A stretch of 64,000 bases of DNA from Mangrovibacterium marinum (GTDB lineage Bacteria > Bacteroidota > Bacteroidia > Bacteroidales > Prolixibacteraceae). The position numbers and the translations under genes are program-made. Of this stretch, positions 1 to 8,862 are shown piece after piece. Every line of letters starts with the position of its first letter. Within the stretch, counting starts at the first letter, position 1. The stretch is from positions 186,001-250,000 of the forward strand of contig NZ_QAAD01000005.1 in NCBI RefSeq assembly GCF_003046625.1, written 5' to 3'. A model generated the notes under the pieces. That model did not search any database, was not told where the DNA came from, and was given only the letters and a program-made list of their open reading frames with translations.

Positions 1-199
1 CCCCCATGTTAATCTCGCGGGAATACATTTGATTAAACTGGGCTAATTTGATGCGGGTATCGATGCTCAGGTATTCATTGGGAGGACATTCTTCGATGAT
101 CGGAAAGCTTAAAGAATCAGCGTGAAATACGTATTTTTCCTGAGCTTCCGTTCCCCACGCGATACTAATCAGAAAACAAACAATCCATAAAGTCCTCAT
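1..199 (-). CDS. Exported protein of unknown function, 3' end cut by window edge
   Basis: An open frame starts with ATG at 199 on the minus strand and runs off the left edge (66 codons visible). The first 19 residues form a signal peptide: basic MRT, a hydrophobic core, then GTEA before the likely cleavage site. The visible mature part is rich in charged and polar residues (HADSLSFPIIEE) and shows no family motif. It lies 75 bases downstream of the serine hydrolase on the same strand, so it may be the last gene of the XRE-pyrK-pyrD-hydrolase unit. It is probably periplasmic or surface located; no function can be assigned from this fragment. Confidence 0.6.
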   Translation of the reverse strand, partial: MRTLWIVCFLISIAWGTEAQEKYVFHADSLSFPIIEECPPNEYLSIDTRIKLAQFNQMYSREINMG

Positions 200-274
200 A
201 ATCCTCAGAATTTCTTTTAAAATTAGAAAGATTGAGGAAATATGAGAAAACCTTTACGTTAAAATTATTTAAAA

Positions 275-1579
275 TTAGCGCGAAGCTGTTAGCTCCAGTT
301 TGTGGATGGGGTAATAATTGAACAAATCGTGCTCGGGCCATTCTTTTACCCGCGAACAAATTTTGTGCATCAGTTGGTTGATATCGCTCGACAGTAAGGA
401 TCCTTTCCAGCTGCTTGTATTGGAGATGAATACCCAGGTTAGTCCGTCGTTTGTGCGTTTAATCATGGCTGATGTTCCGGCCATGCTGCCTGTTCTGATC
501 CAGCTGCCGTTGTTCAGGGTTGTTTTCCACCCCAGAGGTCCACGCGCATAAGTGTTGTCGGTCATTTCGGCAATCGACGAAGCTTTGAGAATGTCGGGCA
601 CTCCTGCTTCTGCATCGATAAAGGTTGTCAGGCGGGCTAACTCAATGGCCGAACAGATCCACCCCCCGGCAGCCCCCAGCAGTTCAATCGGATTGCCTCC
701 GTCGGATTTAGCCACCATTCGTCCGGATCCATTGTATTCGGGAACCAAATTGCTCCCCGCTGCTTCGAAATAGGAAACTTCATTGGGGCGTTTATTCGCC
801 GCATAGCTGTTGCCGATATGCATATCCGAAATCCCATTCGGAATTAAAATATTGTCCTGAATGTAGTCTTCATAAGATTGTCCACTGGCCGTAGCAACAA
901 CTTGCTCCAAAAACATGTAGCCCATATTGGAGTATGAGCTCTGCGTTCCCGGCGGAAACGAGAGTCGTCGCGAGGCAATAAACTTATAGTACGACCGGAT
1001 GTTTGCCGGAGCCTGATCGCCAACCTTGCGGGCCACCGTTAACGAGTTAAATGCGGGGTCGCCGTAGCGTTGTGACCACCCGCCCGAATGAGCCAGCAAT
1101 TGGCGCACGGTGATCCGGTAAAGTTTTTTGTCGCGGACTTTATTGAAAATCGAGTCTTTCAGGATGGCATCGGGGCCAAACACCCGATCGTCCAGCTGCA
1201 GCTTGTTCGCTTCGACCAACTTCATAATAGCAACAGCAGTGATGAGTTTGGAAACACTGGCAACTCGAAACAAGTATCCCGGTTGCACAACATCGCCAAG
1301 TTGATTTGCCAGGCCAAAACCCTGCGCATAGACTAATTTTTCGTCTTTTACCACAGCCAGGGAAACTCCTTGAAGTTCCCATTGCCGTCTGAACCGGTTT
1401 ATTTGTTTTTCGATATAAGCAGAACCCGGGAAATCGGACAAATCGTTCGTAATTCGATTATTCAGCCCCTGTAGTTCAAGCTGATAATAAGGAGGTATTT
1501 GCTTATGGGCATGATAGCTTTTAGAACTGTAACTAAAAACCAGTACTGCGATGATAAACAGATACTTAATATATCTCAC
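275..1579 (-). CDS. Serine hydrolase of the class C beta-lactamase / DD-peptidase family
   Basis: A 434-residue exported protein. Residues 1-20 are a signal peptide. The penicillin-binding fold is shown by the SxxK motif S108-V-S-K111, the Y216-S-N218 motif and an HSGG segment at 164-167, all typical of serine beta-lactamase-like enzymes (Pfam Beta-lactamase). Ser108 would be the nucleophile and Lys111 the general base. Members include D-Ala-D-Ala carboxypeptidases, esterases and D-aminopeptidases, and the substrate cannot be read from sequence. The start codon lies 20 bases after the pyrD stop on the same strand, so it is probably co-transcribed with pyrimidine genes although no functional link is obvious. 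It acts in the periplasm or at the outer surface. Confidence 0.88.
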   Translation of the reverse strand: MRYIKYLFIIAVLVFSYSSKSYHAHKQIPPYYQLELQGLNNRITNDLSDFPGSAYIEKQINRFRRQWELQGVSLAVVKDEKLVYAQGFGLANQLGDVVQPGYLFRVASVSKLITAVAIMKLVEANKLQLDDRVFGPDAILKDSIFNKVRDKKLYRITVRQLLAHSGGWSQRYGDPAFNSLTVARKVGDQAPANIRSYYKFIASRRLSFPPGTQSSYSNMGYMFLEQVVATASGQSYEDYIQDNILIPNGISDMHIGNSYAANKRPNEVSYFEAAGSNLVPEYNGSGRMVAKSDGGNPIELLGAAGGWICSAIELARLTTFIDAEAGVPDILKASSIAEMTDNTYARGPLGWKTTLNNGSWIRTGSMAGTSAMIKRTNDGLTWVFISNTSSWKGSLLSSDINQLMHKICSRVKEWPEHDLFNYYPIHKLELTASR

Positions 1580-1599
1580 TCTACTTTTGTTAATCGTAA

Positions 1600-2511
1600 T
1601 TACATTTGTAAACTGCCAATAATTTCACGAACTGAACTAAAGTTGTGACGTTCCAGATAGTCATTAATTCCATCTACAATTTGCAGCGGAATAGTAGGGT
1701 CAATAAAGATCGCTGTTCCGACCTCGACTGCTGTAGCACCGGCAAGCAGGAACTCAATAGCATCGGTTGCATTCATGATACCTCCCATACCAACTACGGG
1801 CACTTTTACGGCCTGAGCTACCTGCCAAACCATCCGCAAAGCAATGGGTTTGATAGCTGGCCCCGAAAGACCTCCGGTGATCGTCGAGAGAACCGGTCGC
1901 CGTGTTTCGGCATTTACTGCCATTCCCAGAAACGTATTCACCAGCGATACACTGTCGGCTCCTTCGTCTTCCACGGCTTTGGCAATCTCGGCAATGTTTG
2001 TAACATTGGGCGAGAGTTTTACAATCATCGGTTTTGAATAGACTGCCCGCACAGCCTTAACCACAGCTTGGGCTGAAGCACAGCTAACACCAAAGGCCAT
2101 ACCACCTTCTTTTACGTTCGGACAGCTAATATTCAGCTCAATGGCTGGTATTTTATCTAATTCATTAATTTTTTCAGCCAGGGCGATATAGTCTTCAATC
2201 GTGGAGCCGTTGACGTTTACAATGAAATTAGAATCTACATCCTTAATGGTCGGGTAAATATTTTGAATAAAATTGTCGACCCCTTTATTTTGCAGTCCTA
2301 CGGCATTGAGCATCCCAGAGGGGGTTTCTGCCATTCGGGGATAGTCATTTCCTTCGCGTGGTTTTAAGGTTGTACCTTTCATAACCACTCCGCCGAGCTT
2401 GCTCAAATCTACAAAATCGGCAATTTCCTGCCCAAATCCGCATGTTCCGGATGCTGTCAGCACCGGATTCTTAAAAAGAAGGTCTTTTATGTTTACGCTT
2501 AAATCTGCCAT
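1600..2511 (-). CDS. pyrD: Dihydroorotate dehydrogenase 1B, catalytic subunit
   Basis: A 303-residue FMN enzyme that oxidises dihydroorotate to orotate in de novo pyrimidine synthesis. The class 1 signature [13 protein letters not shown] carries the catalytic cysteine, C130; a KGTT motif at 45-48 and the glycine-rich phosphate-binding segments near the C-terminus fit a TIM barrel with FMN. Class 1B enzymes pair with PyrK to pass electrons to NAD+. The gene overlaps the pyrK 3' end by 13 bases, the usual arrangement for translational coupling. Length is normal for PyrDB. Cytoplasmic. Confidence 0.97.
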   Translation of the reverse strand: MADLSVNIKDLLFKNPVLTASGTCGFGQEIADFVDLSKLGGVVMKGTTLKPREGNDYPRMAETPSGMLNAVGLQNKGVDNFIQNIYPTIKDVDSNFIVNVNGSTIEDYIALAEKINELDKIPAIELNISCPNVKEGGMAFGVSCASAQAVVKAVRAVYSKPMIVKLSPNVTNIAEIAKAVEDEGADSVSLVNTFLGMAVNAETRRPVLSTITGGLSGPAIKPIALRMVWQVAQAVKVPVVGMGGIMNATDAIEFLLAGATAVEVGTAIFIDPTIPLQIVDGINDYLERHNFSSVREIIGSLQM

Positions 2512-3278
2512 GTTAAATCTTTAATGTTGAATACTGGACCATCGGTGCACACACATTTATGACCGGATGTTGTTTTTTCTACACAGCACAGGCAAACTCC
2601 AAATCCGCAGGCCATTGTATTTTCGAGCGAAACTTCGCAGAATATGCCGGCAGCAGCTGCATCTTTAGCAACAGCTTTCATCATGGGATTGGGCCCGCAA
2701 GTGTAAATTTTGTCGAATCCACTCAATTCATTTTTGTATATCGAGTGATTGGTCACAAATCCCTTCTCGCCCAGACTACCATCCTCGGTGGTGAAATGAA
2801 ATTTACCGAGTGATTGATAGGCACTTACGTCTACATGATCTTGCTTACTGCGAGCGCCTAACAAGACATGTACTTGCTCGGGGGGCAAACCGCATAATTT
2901 AGAGATATATAGCATCGGTGCTACACCACTGCCACCACCAATCAATAACACTTTATCGGTACTTTCGGGCATTGTAAAACCATTGCCCAGCGGGTATATC
3001 ACACTAATTTTATCACCAGCCTGGTAGGTCGTCAATACTTTCGACCCTCTGCCCAATATTTTAACAAGCAATGAGAACTGCTTTTTTTCAGCATCCACAT
3101 CCAATATTGAGAAAGGACGTCGAAGAAATATTTCAGTAGCCTTTTTGATTTCAACATTGACAAATTGCCCCGGGACAATCGGTGGTAATTCATTTTCGGC
3201 CTGAAGCACCAAGCGAAAATTATCGTGATTTAACTGTTTATTCTCTACGAGCAAGAGCTCCTGGACTGTTTTTTTCAT
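2499..3278 (-). CDS. pyrK: Dihydroorotate dehydrogenase electron transfer subunit
   Basis: A 259-residue flavoprotein of the ferredoxin-NADP reductase type that links PyrD to NAD+. It has the FAD-binding RRPFSI motif near residue 53, a glycine-rich GGGSGVAPM nucleotide segment in the middle, and a C-terminal [2Fe-2S] site C224-x4-C229-x2-C232-x11-C244, exactly the PyrK spacing. I start it at the ATG at 3278, where [10 protein letters not shown] begins as in PyrK; an upstream in-frame ATG at 3368 would add 30 untypical residues and overlap the XRE gene. It overlaps pyrD by 13 bases and lies 37 bases after the XRE gene. Confidence 0.95.
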   Translation of the reverse strand: MKKTVQELLLVENKQLNHDNFRLVLQAENELPPIVPGQFVNVEIKKATEIFLRRPFSILDVDAEKKQFSLLVKILGRGSKVLTTYQAGDKISVIYPLGNGFTMPESTDKVLLIGGGSGVAPMLYISKLCGLPPEQVHVLLGARSKQDHVDVSAYQSLGKFHFTTEDGSLGEKGFVTNHSIYKNELSGFDKIYTCGPNPMMKAVAKDAAAAGIFCEVSLENTMACGFGVCLCCVEKTTSGHKCVCTDGPVFNIKDLTWQI

Positions 3279-3315
3279 TCCAATGTTCAATTTGCCCGCA
3301 AATATAGGAGAAAAA

Positions 3316-3762
3316 TTACTTTGACGGTAGATATTGTTTAAAAGTTTGATCGTTGTAAAAAACCACAATCCGCTCGATAGACTTACCGCTTGATGCCAGT
3401 ATAGTGCTCAGAACATCGGAGGTTTCGCTGCTTGTGCTGATCTTCTGCTCCGGTTCGTGGCGCTCGGTTGGCGGTGTATTAGCTGAGACATTAGGCGGTT
3501 GCTCCTCCATTGCTGGCGTATCGAATAAGTCAACTACTTCTTTTTTGGGCTCCCCGATCAGCATTTCCCCCTGTCCGGTAATTAGCCATTTGGCATTGAC
3601 ATCCGGGTAGGTTTCCAGGAGTTTGCTTATAAATAAGAATCCAGGCTTATTACGCCCCTGAAGAACGTGGGTAACATTCGAGCGCTGTACGCCTATTGAG
3701 TCTGCCAGTTCTGATGAACTAAGACCTTTTGAATCCATAAACTGCCGAATCCGATTATTCAT
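3316..3762 (-). CDS. XRE-family helix-turn-helix transcriptional regulator
   Basis: About 148 residues. The N-terminal 60 residues form a Cro/C1-type helix-turn-helix (MDSKGLSSSELADSIGVQR then SNVTHVLQGRNKP), close to many Bacteroidota XRE proteins in which a DVNAKWLITGQGEM segment follows. The middle is proline- and glutamate-rich and probably flexible. The C-terminus (IERIVVFYNDQTFKQY) is a short conserved tail of unknown role. ATG 3762 is preferred over ATG 3771 because the promoter -7 box at 3785-3792 would leave almost no leader for the latter. It heads a unit with pyrK and pyrD. Repeated TTTACA/TGTAAA half-sites around its promoter suggest autoregulation. Confidence 0.85.
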   Translation of the reverse strand: MNNRIRQFMDSKGLSSSELADSIGVQRSNVTHVLQGRNKPGFLFISKLLETYPDVNAKWLITGQGEMLIGEPKKEVVDLFDTPAMEEQPPNVSANTPPTERHEPEQKISTSSETSDVLSTILASSGKSIERIVVFYNDQTFKQYLPSK

Positions 3763-3780
3763 AAATGTCAATTTTTAGTG

Positions 3781-4233
3781 TTTACAAATATAAAACAAGC
3801 CAATCGGATTTGCAAACACAAATGTAAACTAGCGGCGATTTACATTTTTACATTGTAACTTACCATTTTGCGATAGATATTGTTTTACCGCCGAATCAAT
3901 TAGGTAATGCACTTCATATAAAAGTCGCAACTAACTGATGAATAGAGATAAACTATAAGATATGGACTTAAATGGACGTTATTTTGGCAAATATCACTGA
4001 TCACATCGTTAAATAACTAGATATAAACATCGTAAAATGCTGGCAATAAATAAAATAACGCGCCAATAAAGGTTGATTCTTCGACAATTATTTCCGATAT
4101 ATAAATGTTAACCCCCCTACCCTTGCAGATTTAAAAACAGATACTCAAATGTGAAATAACGCCCAATTTTTACGTGCACAAATGTAAATCCTAGAGAGAT
4201 TGGCACAAGATTCAACCTGTTTATAAATGTAAA
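3781..4233. repeat. Repeated TTTACA/TGTAAA half-sites, probable XRE operators
   Basis: The hexamer TTTACA or its complement TGTAAA occurs at 3781-3786, 3823-3828, 3839-3844, 3847-3852, 4183-4188 and 4228-4233, with a TTACA-T-TGTAA palindrome at 3848-3858. A 12-mer, CACAAATGTAAA, is identical at 3817-3828 and 4177-4188. Two copies flank the -33 and -7 boxes of the XRE promoter. This fits operator half-sites for the adjacent HTH protein, but binding is inferred. Confidence 0.55.
3785..3816 (-). promoter_or_regulatory. Promoter of the XRE-pyrK-pyrD unit
   Basis: On the minus strand a TTTG element (3813-3816) and a TATATTTG element (3785-3792) are separated by exactly 20 bases, matching the Bacteroidota consensus TTTG-N19-21-TAnnTTTG. 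Transcription would start near 3778, about 16 bases before the ATG at 3762. No other promoter is needed to explain expression of pyrK and pyrD. Confidence 0.75.
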
Positions 4234-4609
4234 TTAGTGGTTTTTATACAAAAGTCAATCCGAAACGATCCGCCGAACCTCATTATAGGCAGAAGTCATC
4301 GAGCAGAATTGTGAAACCTGACCTATTGAATGAAACCGATGAGTTAGTCGCACCAGTTCTTGTTTGCTTCGTCGGAAAACAGGGCGATTTTGGTGGTCGG
4401 CTGGCCGGAGATGATTAAATAGGAGAATCTAATTGCGTTAAATCGGCGGTTTAATGATTATAAAAGGCAGTATATCCGGAAGATAGCCTACTTTATGCAT
4501 GGCTGGTTTTTCAACACAAAGAGGCTAATCCGGAGAAGATTGGCTCAATTAAAGGTATTTATACCGGAAGATTTGTAAATTTGATCAATTACCTAAAACA
4601 AATACGTGT
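3829..4609. other. Long intergenic region without a supported gene
   Basis: About 780 AT-rich bases between the divergent XRE and metallophosphoesterase genes. Besides the TTTACA-type half-sites it holds a 51-codon open stretch on the plus strand (4423-4578) rich in Arg and Lys, with no good start, which may be a gene remnant. The last 35 bases hold the metallophosphoesterase promoter box. I see no tRNA or other structured RNA. Confidence 0.5.
4576..4583 (+). promoter_or_regulatory. -7 promoter box of the metallophosphoesterase gene
   Basis: TAAATTTG at this site matches the Bacteroidota -7 consensus TAnnTTTG and lies 26 bases before the ATG at 4610. I find no well-spaced TTTG element upstream, so only the -7 half is supported. 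Confidence 0.45.
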
Positions 4610-5830
4610 ATGCGCGGAATTCCAGCTTCAGGCATAGTCATTTTTTTTGTGTTGATTTTGCTCGTCGAGTTGTTGGCCTATCTGGGGCTTATCCAACTCG
4701 TCTCAGCAAAGCGGTCAAAACGAATTGTGACAGTCATCTTCTGGGCTGTCACAATTGCTTTCGTTTCAACTTGGGCAGCGGCCTTTATGAATCCTGATAA
4801 AATTAGGCAAAGTACGAATTACGATTTTTTCTATTTTGTGATCTCACTGTCGGTTATGAACCTTTTCCCAAAGGCACTGATTGGTCTGGCAACCATTCTG
4901 GCTTTTCCGCTGCGGTTCCTTCGCTCCAAAGTTTATTCGCATACTGTTTTGCTCTCGGGTACGCTCATTAGTTTCGGGATGCTGCTAAGTATTGCTCACG
5001 GCATTACGCAGGGAAAGAATACATTACAAGTTAATCAGGAGGAAATTTGGCTAAACGAACTCCCGCCCGAGTTGGATCAGCTTAAACTCGTTCAGGTGTC
5101 TGACATTCATTTGGGAAGTTTCGCTAATGCCCGGTTTATGGAGCATACTGCTGCGGCCGTGAATGCACTTGAGCCCGATTTACTGCTGTTTACGGGCGAT
5201 ATGGTCAATAACTATTACCAGGAAATGCTGGGTTTTGAAGATGCCTTAGCGAAAATGACCGCTAAATATGGAAAGTTTGCAATATGGGGAAACCACGACT
5301 ACGGCGATTATTCGGACTGGGCCAGCGAGACCGACAAAATAGCGAATCACCAGGCTGTTGCAGATAAGATCAGGGAGGCAGGCTTTGAACTGCTTCAGAA
5401 TGAATCGGCGCAAGTCGTAATTGGGGATACCTCAATTTATTTGATCGGAGTTGAGAACTGGGGGCATCGTCCATTTCCGCAATATGCCGATCTTGGGCAG
5501 TCGATGCAAGATGTTCCGGATGACGCTTTTCGGATTTTGCTTTCACACGATCCGGCACATTGGGCGGATGAAATACGCTATAAAACAAGCATTCCGTTAA
5601 CACTTTCCGGACATACCCATGGCGCACAATTTGGCTACAAAGTGGCTGGTATCACCTTCAGCCCGATGTACTTTATTCAGCCATTATGGGCGGGACTTTA
5701 CCAGGCTGGCAACCAATATTTGTATGTAAACCAAGGCCTTGGATGTGTTGGTTTCCCGGGGAGGATTGACATGAACCCGGAGATTACGGTTTTAAGCTTG
5801 CGATCAAATTCCGCTAAACTGAACCGATAG
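4610..5830 (+). CDS. Membrane-anchored metallophosphoesterase (YkuE-like)
   Basis: 406 residues. Four hydrophobic segments in the first 150 residues anchor the protein in the inner membrane. From about residue 155 follows a calcineurin-like phosphoesterase domain with all metal-binding motifs in order: SDIHLG (D165 and H167), TGDMV, GNHD, LSHDP and SGHTHG. Such enzymes use two metal ions to hydrolyse phosphomonoesters or diesters; related YkuE/LpxH-like proteins act on lipids or wall precursors, but the substrate here is unknown. The gene is monocistronic, and its last 27 bases overlap the end of the convergent 957-residue gene. Confidence 0.9.
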   Translation: MRGIPASGIVIFFVLILLVELLAYLGLIQLVSAKRSKRIVTVIFWAVTIAFVSTWAAAFMNPDKIRQSTNYDFFYFVISLSVMNLFPKALIGLATILAFPLRFLRSKVYSHTVLLSGTLISFGMLLSIAHGITQGKNTLQVNQEEIWLNELPPELDQLKLVQVSDIHLGSFANARFMEHTAAAVNALEPDLLLFTGDMVNNYYQEMLGFEDALAKMTAKYGKFAIWGNHDYGDYSDWASETDKIANHQAVADKIREAGFELLQNESAQVVIGDTSIYLIGVENWGHRPFPQYADLGQSMQDVPDDAFRILLSHDPAHWADEIRYKTSIPLTLSGHTHGAQFGYKVAGITFSPMYFIQPLWAGLYQAGNQYLYVNQGLGCVGFPGRIDMNPEITVLSLRSNSAKLNR

Positions 5831-8677
5831 CATCAACTCAAAACGAGTCTCTTTAAAGTCGGGCAAATACATGGATCGCAGCCCCACGGATACTGGTGCC
5901 GGCAGGCGTAAGAAATGACCGTCACCCATTATCTCCAGGCCAACCGAGGTCAAATACTTCTTATAGATACTGTGAAGCGAGCCATCGTCGTTATAGTTTT
6001 TCCGTTGCAGGGACGAAAAATCATAAAACAACGATGCCCGGAGTCTTTTCAGGTAAACAAATTGGCCCAGGCTAAAATCGGGATAAGCTAAAGGAAAACG
6101 ATAGTCGGCCGAAAAAGTGTAAAGCTCGCTATGCTTGATTTGCTGTATTCCCCTGGGAAAACGAACGACATTTGAGAATAGATCTGATGATTGGCCGGAA
6201 TTTTTTTGCTGATAGCCATTATAGATGCGAAGGGCCTGATTTCTGCGGAATCCAGGGAAATAGAGGTAGCTTTGGAATGCTTTCAAATTAGCGATTTCGA
6301 CGCCCCCCGAGGGGTTTTGTTTAAAGACCAGCTCGACTGCCTGCCCCCAACGTGGTTGTAAGTCGAGCTCGGCTTGCCTGATCGTATTTTGCAAATAAAG
6401 ATGATAGCTTATGCCATGGTAATAGCCGCTGAAAAATTCGTCGGGGGTGCTCGAATCATGGCTAACTTTTCTTCGGGAATATTCAATTTTGGGCTGGATG
6501 AATTGGGTATACTTCCCGCTGTTAAAGGTTAACGGTAAGCGAGCTTCGAATTCGTAAGCCATTTCATTCCACGAAAAATCCTGATAAGTCGTATCTCCGT
6601 TTTGCTGAATTGTCCCGTAGCTGGATTTGCGTTTCCCGTAGTTCACTTCAGCCCGGAGTATCGGCCACAAACCGGAATATTCCAGGTTAGCACGGTATTT
6701 TCCGATTCTTTCCGACCAATCGTAGTCGTATCCCAAGTTGGCTGTAGCTGTACCAAGCTTGTTTTGTGAGACAAAGGAAACACCGGGCCTGATTTCGTAA
6801 TCAGTGGTGTTGATGTAAGCCGGAGCCCAACTATGAAAATTGAACAGATGAGCTAGTTTACTGTAGCGTTTTACCTGATAATTGGAGTCAGGCAAGGCCT
6901 TAAAATCCAGGATGAGGTTCTCCCGGCTTGCCAGCAAATCAGCCAAGTGATTGGACACCAGATTACTACCTGCCGATGGCTGATTGAAAAAGTGATTGGC
7001 CGGCAGCTTGACCAGTTGATAGCCATCAGCAGTGTAATTGGAGAAGAAAAGAGTGTCATCAGCAAGAATTCCGTAATCAGCACCAAATGCGACATTGGTG
7101 AGTTGGCGGACCGACCGGCTGCTCAGGTCCAGCTGATAGATGTTATCAATGCCGGACTCCGCCGAGGTATACACCAAGGTTTTACCGAAATACGAAAGAT
7201 TTCGGATGTCGGCATACGAAGGTTCTGTCAAACGGGAGATGTTGCCTGTTTTCAGATTAATCCGGGCAATGTATTTCCCCTGATCAGACAGGCCAATACA
7301 AAACAAATGGTTGCCATCGTGGCTCCAGCAAGGGCTAAAGATGAAATCGTTGTCGCCGATCGTGTAGCTTTCTGTCAGGTTTCCATCGTTCAGGTTGAAA
7401 ATGCCGAGGTTGTAATTGTTTGTTTCATTAACCCTGACAGCTGCAAAGAGGTTGCTATCCGGCGAAATTTGTGGTGCAAATAGGTTGTCGTCGTAGGTAA
7501 ATTTGTGCATTTTCAAGCTTTCAATATCGCGTAAAATAATTACCGACCGATCCGCGTGATCCCAGCGTAAATGGGCTCTTCGCTCCGACCAGATGATTTT
7601 TGAACCTGCCAGCGACATCGATTCGTCCAGTATCGTTCCCGGGGTAAAAAGGACCTGTTCTCTCCCATTTTCAATTTTCACGATACGCCCGATATCATGT
7701 CGACTTTGTTTATAAGCAACCAGCGAACCGTCGGCAGCAAGCTGCGGGTAGAGGTATTGGGTGTATGACGGCGAACTGGTCGTTAAGGCTACCGAGCGGG
7801 AAAGTTTGGCACTGTCAATCTGTTCTATCCACCTTTGGCGATAATTTGCAAATAGACTGGCATACAGTTCTTCTTTGGTGTGTCCGGTCTGCTTCTTCAG
7901 GGCAGTGTTCACCGGGGTAATCGACAAGGGCTTACTGGCGATCTGTTCCAGAACATTCGACCAGGTTCGTTCTCCGTATTTTGCGCGTATTCCCCCGGTC
8001 ATCCACCAGCCAAATTTGTAGCGGTTAGGAACAAAATCTTTATAGGATCCCAGGCTTGCTTTGTCGTAACTGAACAAGCCTTTTTCAACGGCTTGAGCTT
8101 TATTTTCCATCAGAAAATAAGGATTACGACCACGGCCGGATTGCGACAAGGCGGTCTCCGTAACAACGGCATCACCCTCCAAAAACCAGAAAGGCAAATA
8201 TGCCCCAACCGCAGCAGTGGCGGCCTGTTCGCCGAGTATGATCTTGAAAATTGCAGGAAGTTCCTGAGCTATTTTATCCATCTGAACAACGTGTCGAAAT
8301 TCGTGAATGGCCAACTGCTGCAACCAGTCCTGTGCATAGATTTTCTGATGCGGTGTCGGATATAACTCCATTCGTCGGGGAGCCCAGGCCACCATTCCAT
8401 TGGAGTTGACAGTACGGGTGTGCATGATCACCGATATTTTGCGGGGGGCTGTGCCCAACGATTGATATCCGTACCGGTACACCTTTTCCAATATTGCTGC
8501 AACTTGCTGTGCTTTGGGTTCATAATCGTTCGGAAAGATCAGTTGAAAGTTTTCCGTATTGATTTGCAACCAACGGATATTAGCCGGATCGGTTCCGGTT
8601 GAGAAATATTGTGCGCGAACCGGAGGTACGAGTAACTGTATCATCAGGAAAAACAGACTGAATTTCAATCTTCCCAT
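5804..8677 (-). CDS. Exported zinc protease-like / TolB propeller / outer-membrane barrel protein
   Basis: 957 residues with a signal peptide ending at VRA (residue 22). Residues 30-290 resemble gluzincin peptidases: H125-E-F-R-H129 plus FLEGDAVVTE at 166-175, in which E167 would be the third zinc ligand. Residues 300-600 contain repeated PDSNLFA- and SHDGNHLF-type motifs of a WD40/TolB-like propeller. The last 330 residues alternate aromatic and polar residues and end in FELMLSVQFSGI, like an outer-membrane beta-barrel. The protease would thus be surface- or periplasm-exposed and tied to the outer membrane. Similar tripartite proteins occur in Bacteroidota; no characterised function is known to me. 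Confidence 0.75.
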   Translation of the reverse strand: MGRLKFSLFFLMIQLLVPPVRAQYFSTGTDPANIRWLQINTENFQLIFPNDYEPKAQQVAAILEKVYRYGYQSLGTAPRKISVIMHTRTVNSNGMVAWAPRRMELYPTPHQKIYAQDWLQQLAIHEFRHVVQMDKIAQELPAIFKIILGEQAATAAVGAYLPFWFLEGDAVVTETALSQSGRGRNPYFLMENKAQAVEKGLFSYDKASLGSYKDFVPNRYKFGWWMTGGIRAKYGERTWSNVLEQIASKPLSITPVNTALKKQTGHTKEELYASLFANYRQRWIEQIDSAKLSRSVALTTSSPSYTQYLYPQLAADGSLVAYKQSRHDIGRIVKIENGREQVLFTPGTILDESMSLAGSKIIWSERRAHLRWDHADRSVIILRDIESLKMHKFTYDDNLFAPQISPDSNLFAAVRVNETNNYNLGIFNLNDGNLTESYTIGDNDFIFSPCWSHDGNHLFCIGLSDQGKYIARINLKTGNISRLTEPSYADIRNLSYFGKTLVYTSAESGIDNIYQLDLSSRSVRQLTNVAFGADYGILADDTLFFSNYTADGYQLVKLPANHFFNQPSAGSNLVSNHLADLLASRENLILDFKALPDSNYQVKRYSKLAHLFNFHSWAPAYINTTDYEIRPGVSFVSQNKLGTATANLGYDYDWSERIGKYRANLEYSGLWPILRAEVNYGKRKSSYGTIQQNGDTTYQDFSWNEMAYEFEARLPLTFNSGKYTQFIQPKIEYSRRKVSHDSSTPDEFFSGYYHGISYHLYLQNTIRQAELDLQPRWGQAVELVFKQNPSGGVEIANLKAFQSYLYFPGFRRNQALRIYNGYQQKNSGQSSDLFSNVVRFPRGIQQIKHSELYTFSADYRFPLAYPDFSLGQFVYLKRLRASLFYDFSSLQRKNYNDDGSLHSIYKKYLTSVGLEIMGDGHFLRLPAPVSVGLRSMYLPDFKETRFELMLSVQFSGI

Positions 8678-8832
8678 AAAAGCTTCGGATTTATTTGAGG
8701 CCTGAATATAATTAAAATAATGGCTCTGTCCCTAATGTTTACTATTTCTTGCTCTCTCCAATTTTTTGATCGTTCCGCCCGAAATCAGGAAGAATAATGG
8801 CGGTCGTCGCTGAAAATTTGAATGCTTAAGCT

Positions 8833-8840
8833 TATATTTG
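8833..8840 (+). promoter_or_regulatory. -7 promoter box of the vWA gene
   Basis: TATATTTG is a perfect match to TAnnTTTG, 22 bases before the TTG start at 8863. It gives a leader of about 16 bases and supports the unusual start codon. No TTTG element at standard spacing is visible. Confidence 0.5.
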
Positions 8841-8862
8841 ACTATCTAAAACATATTTCTCA

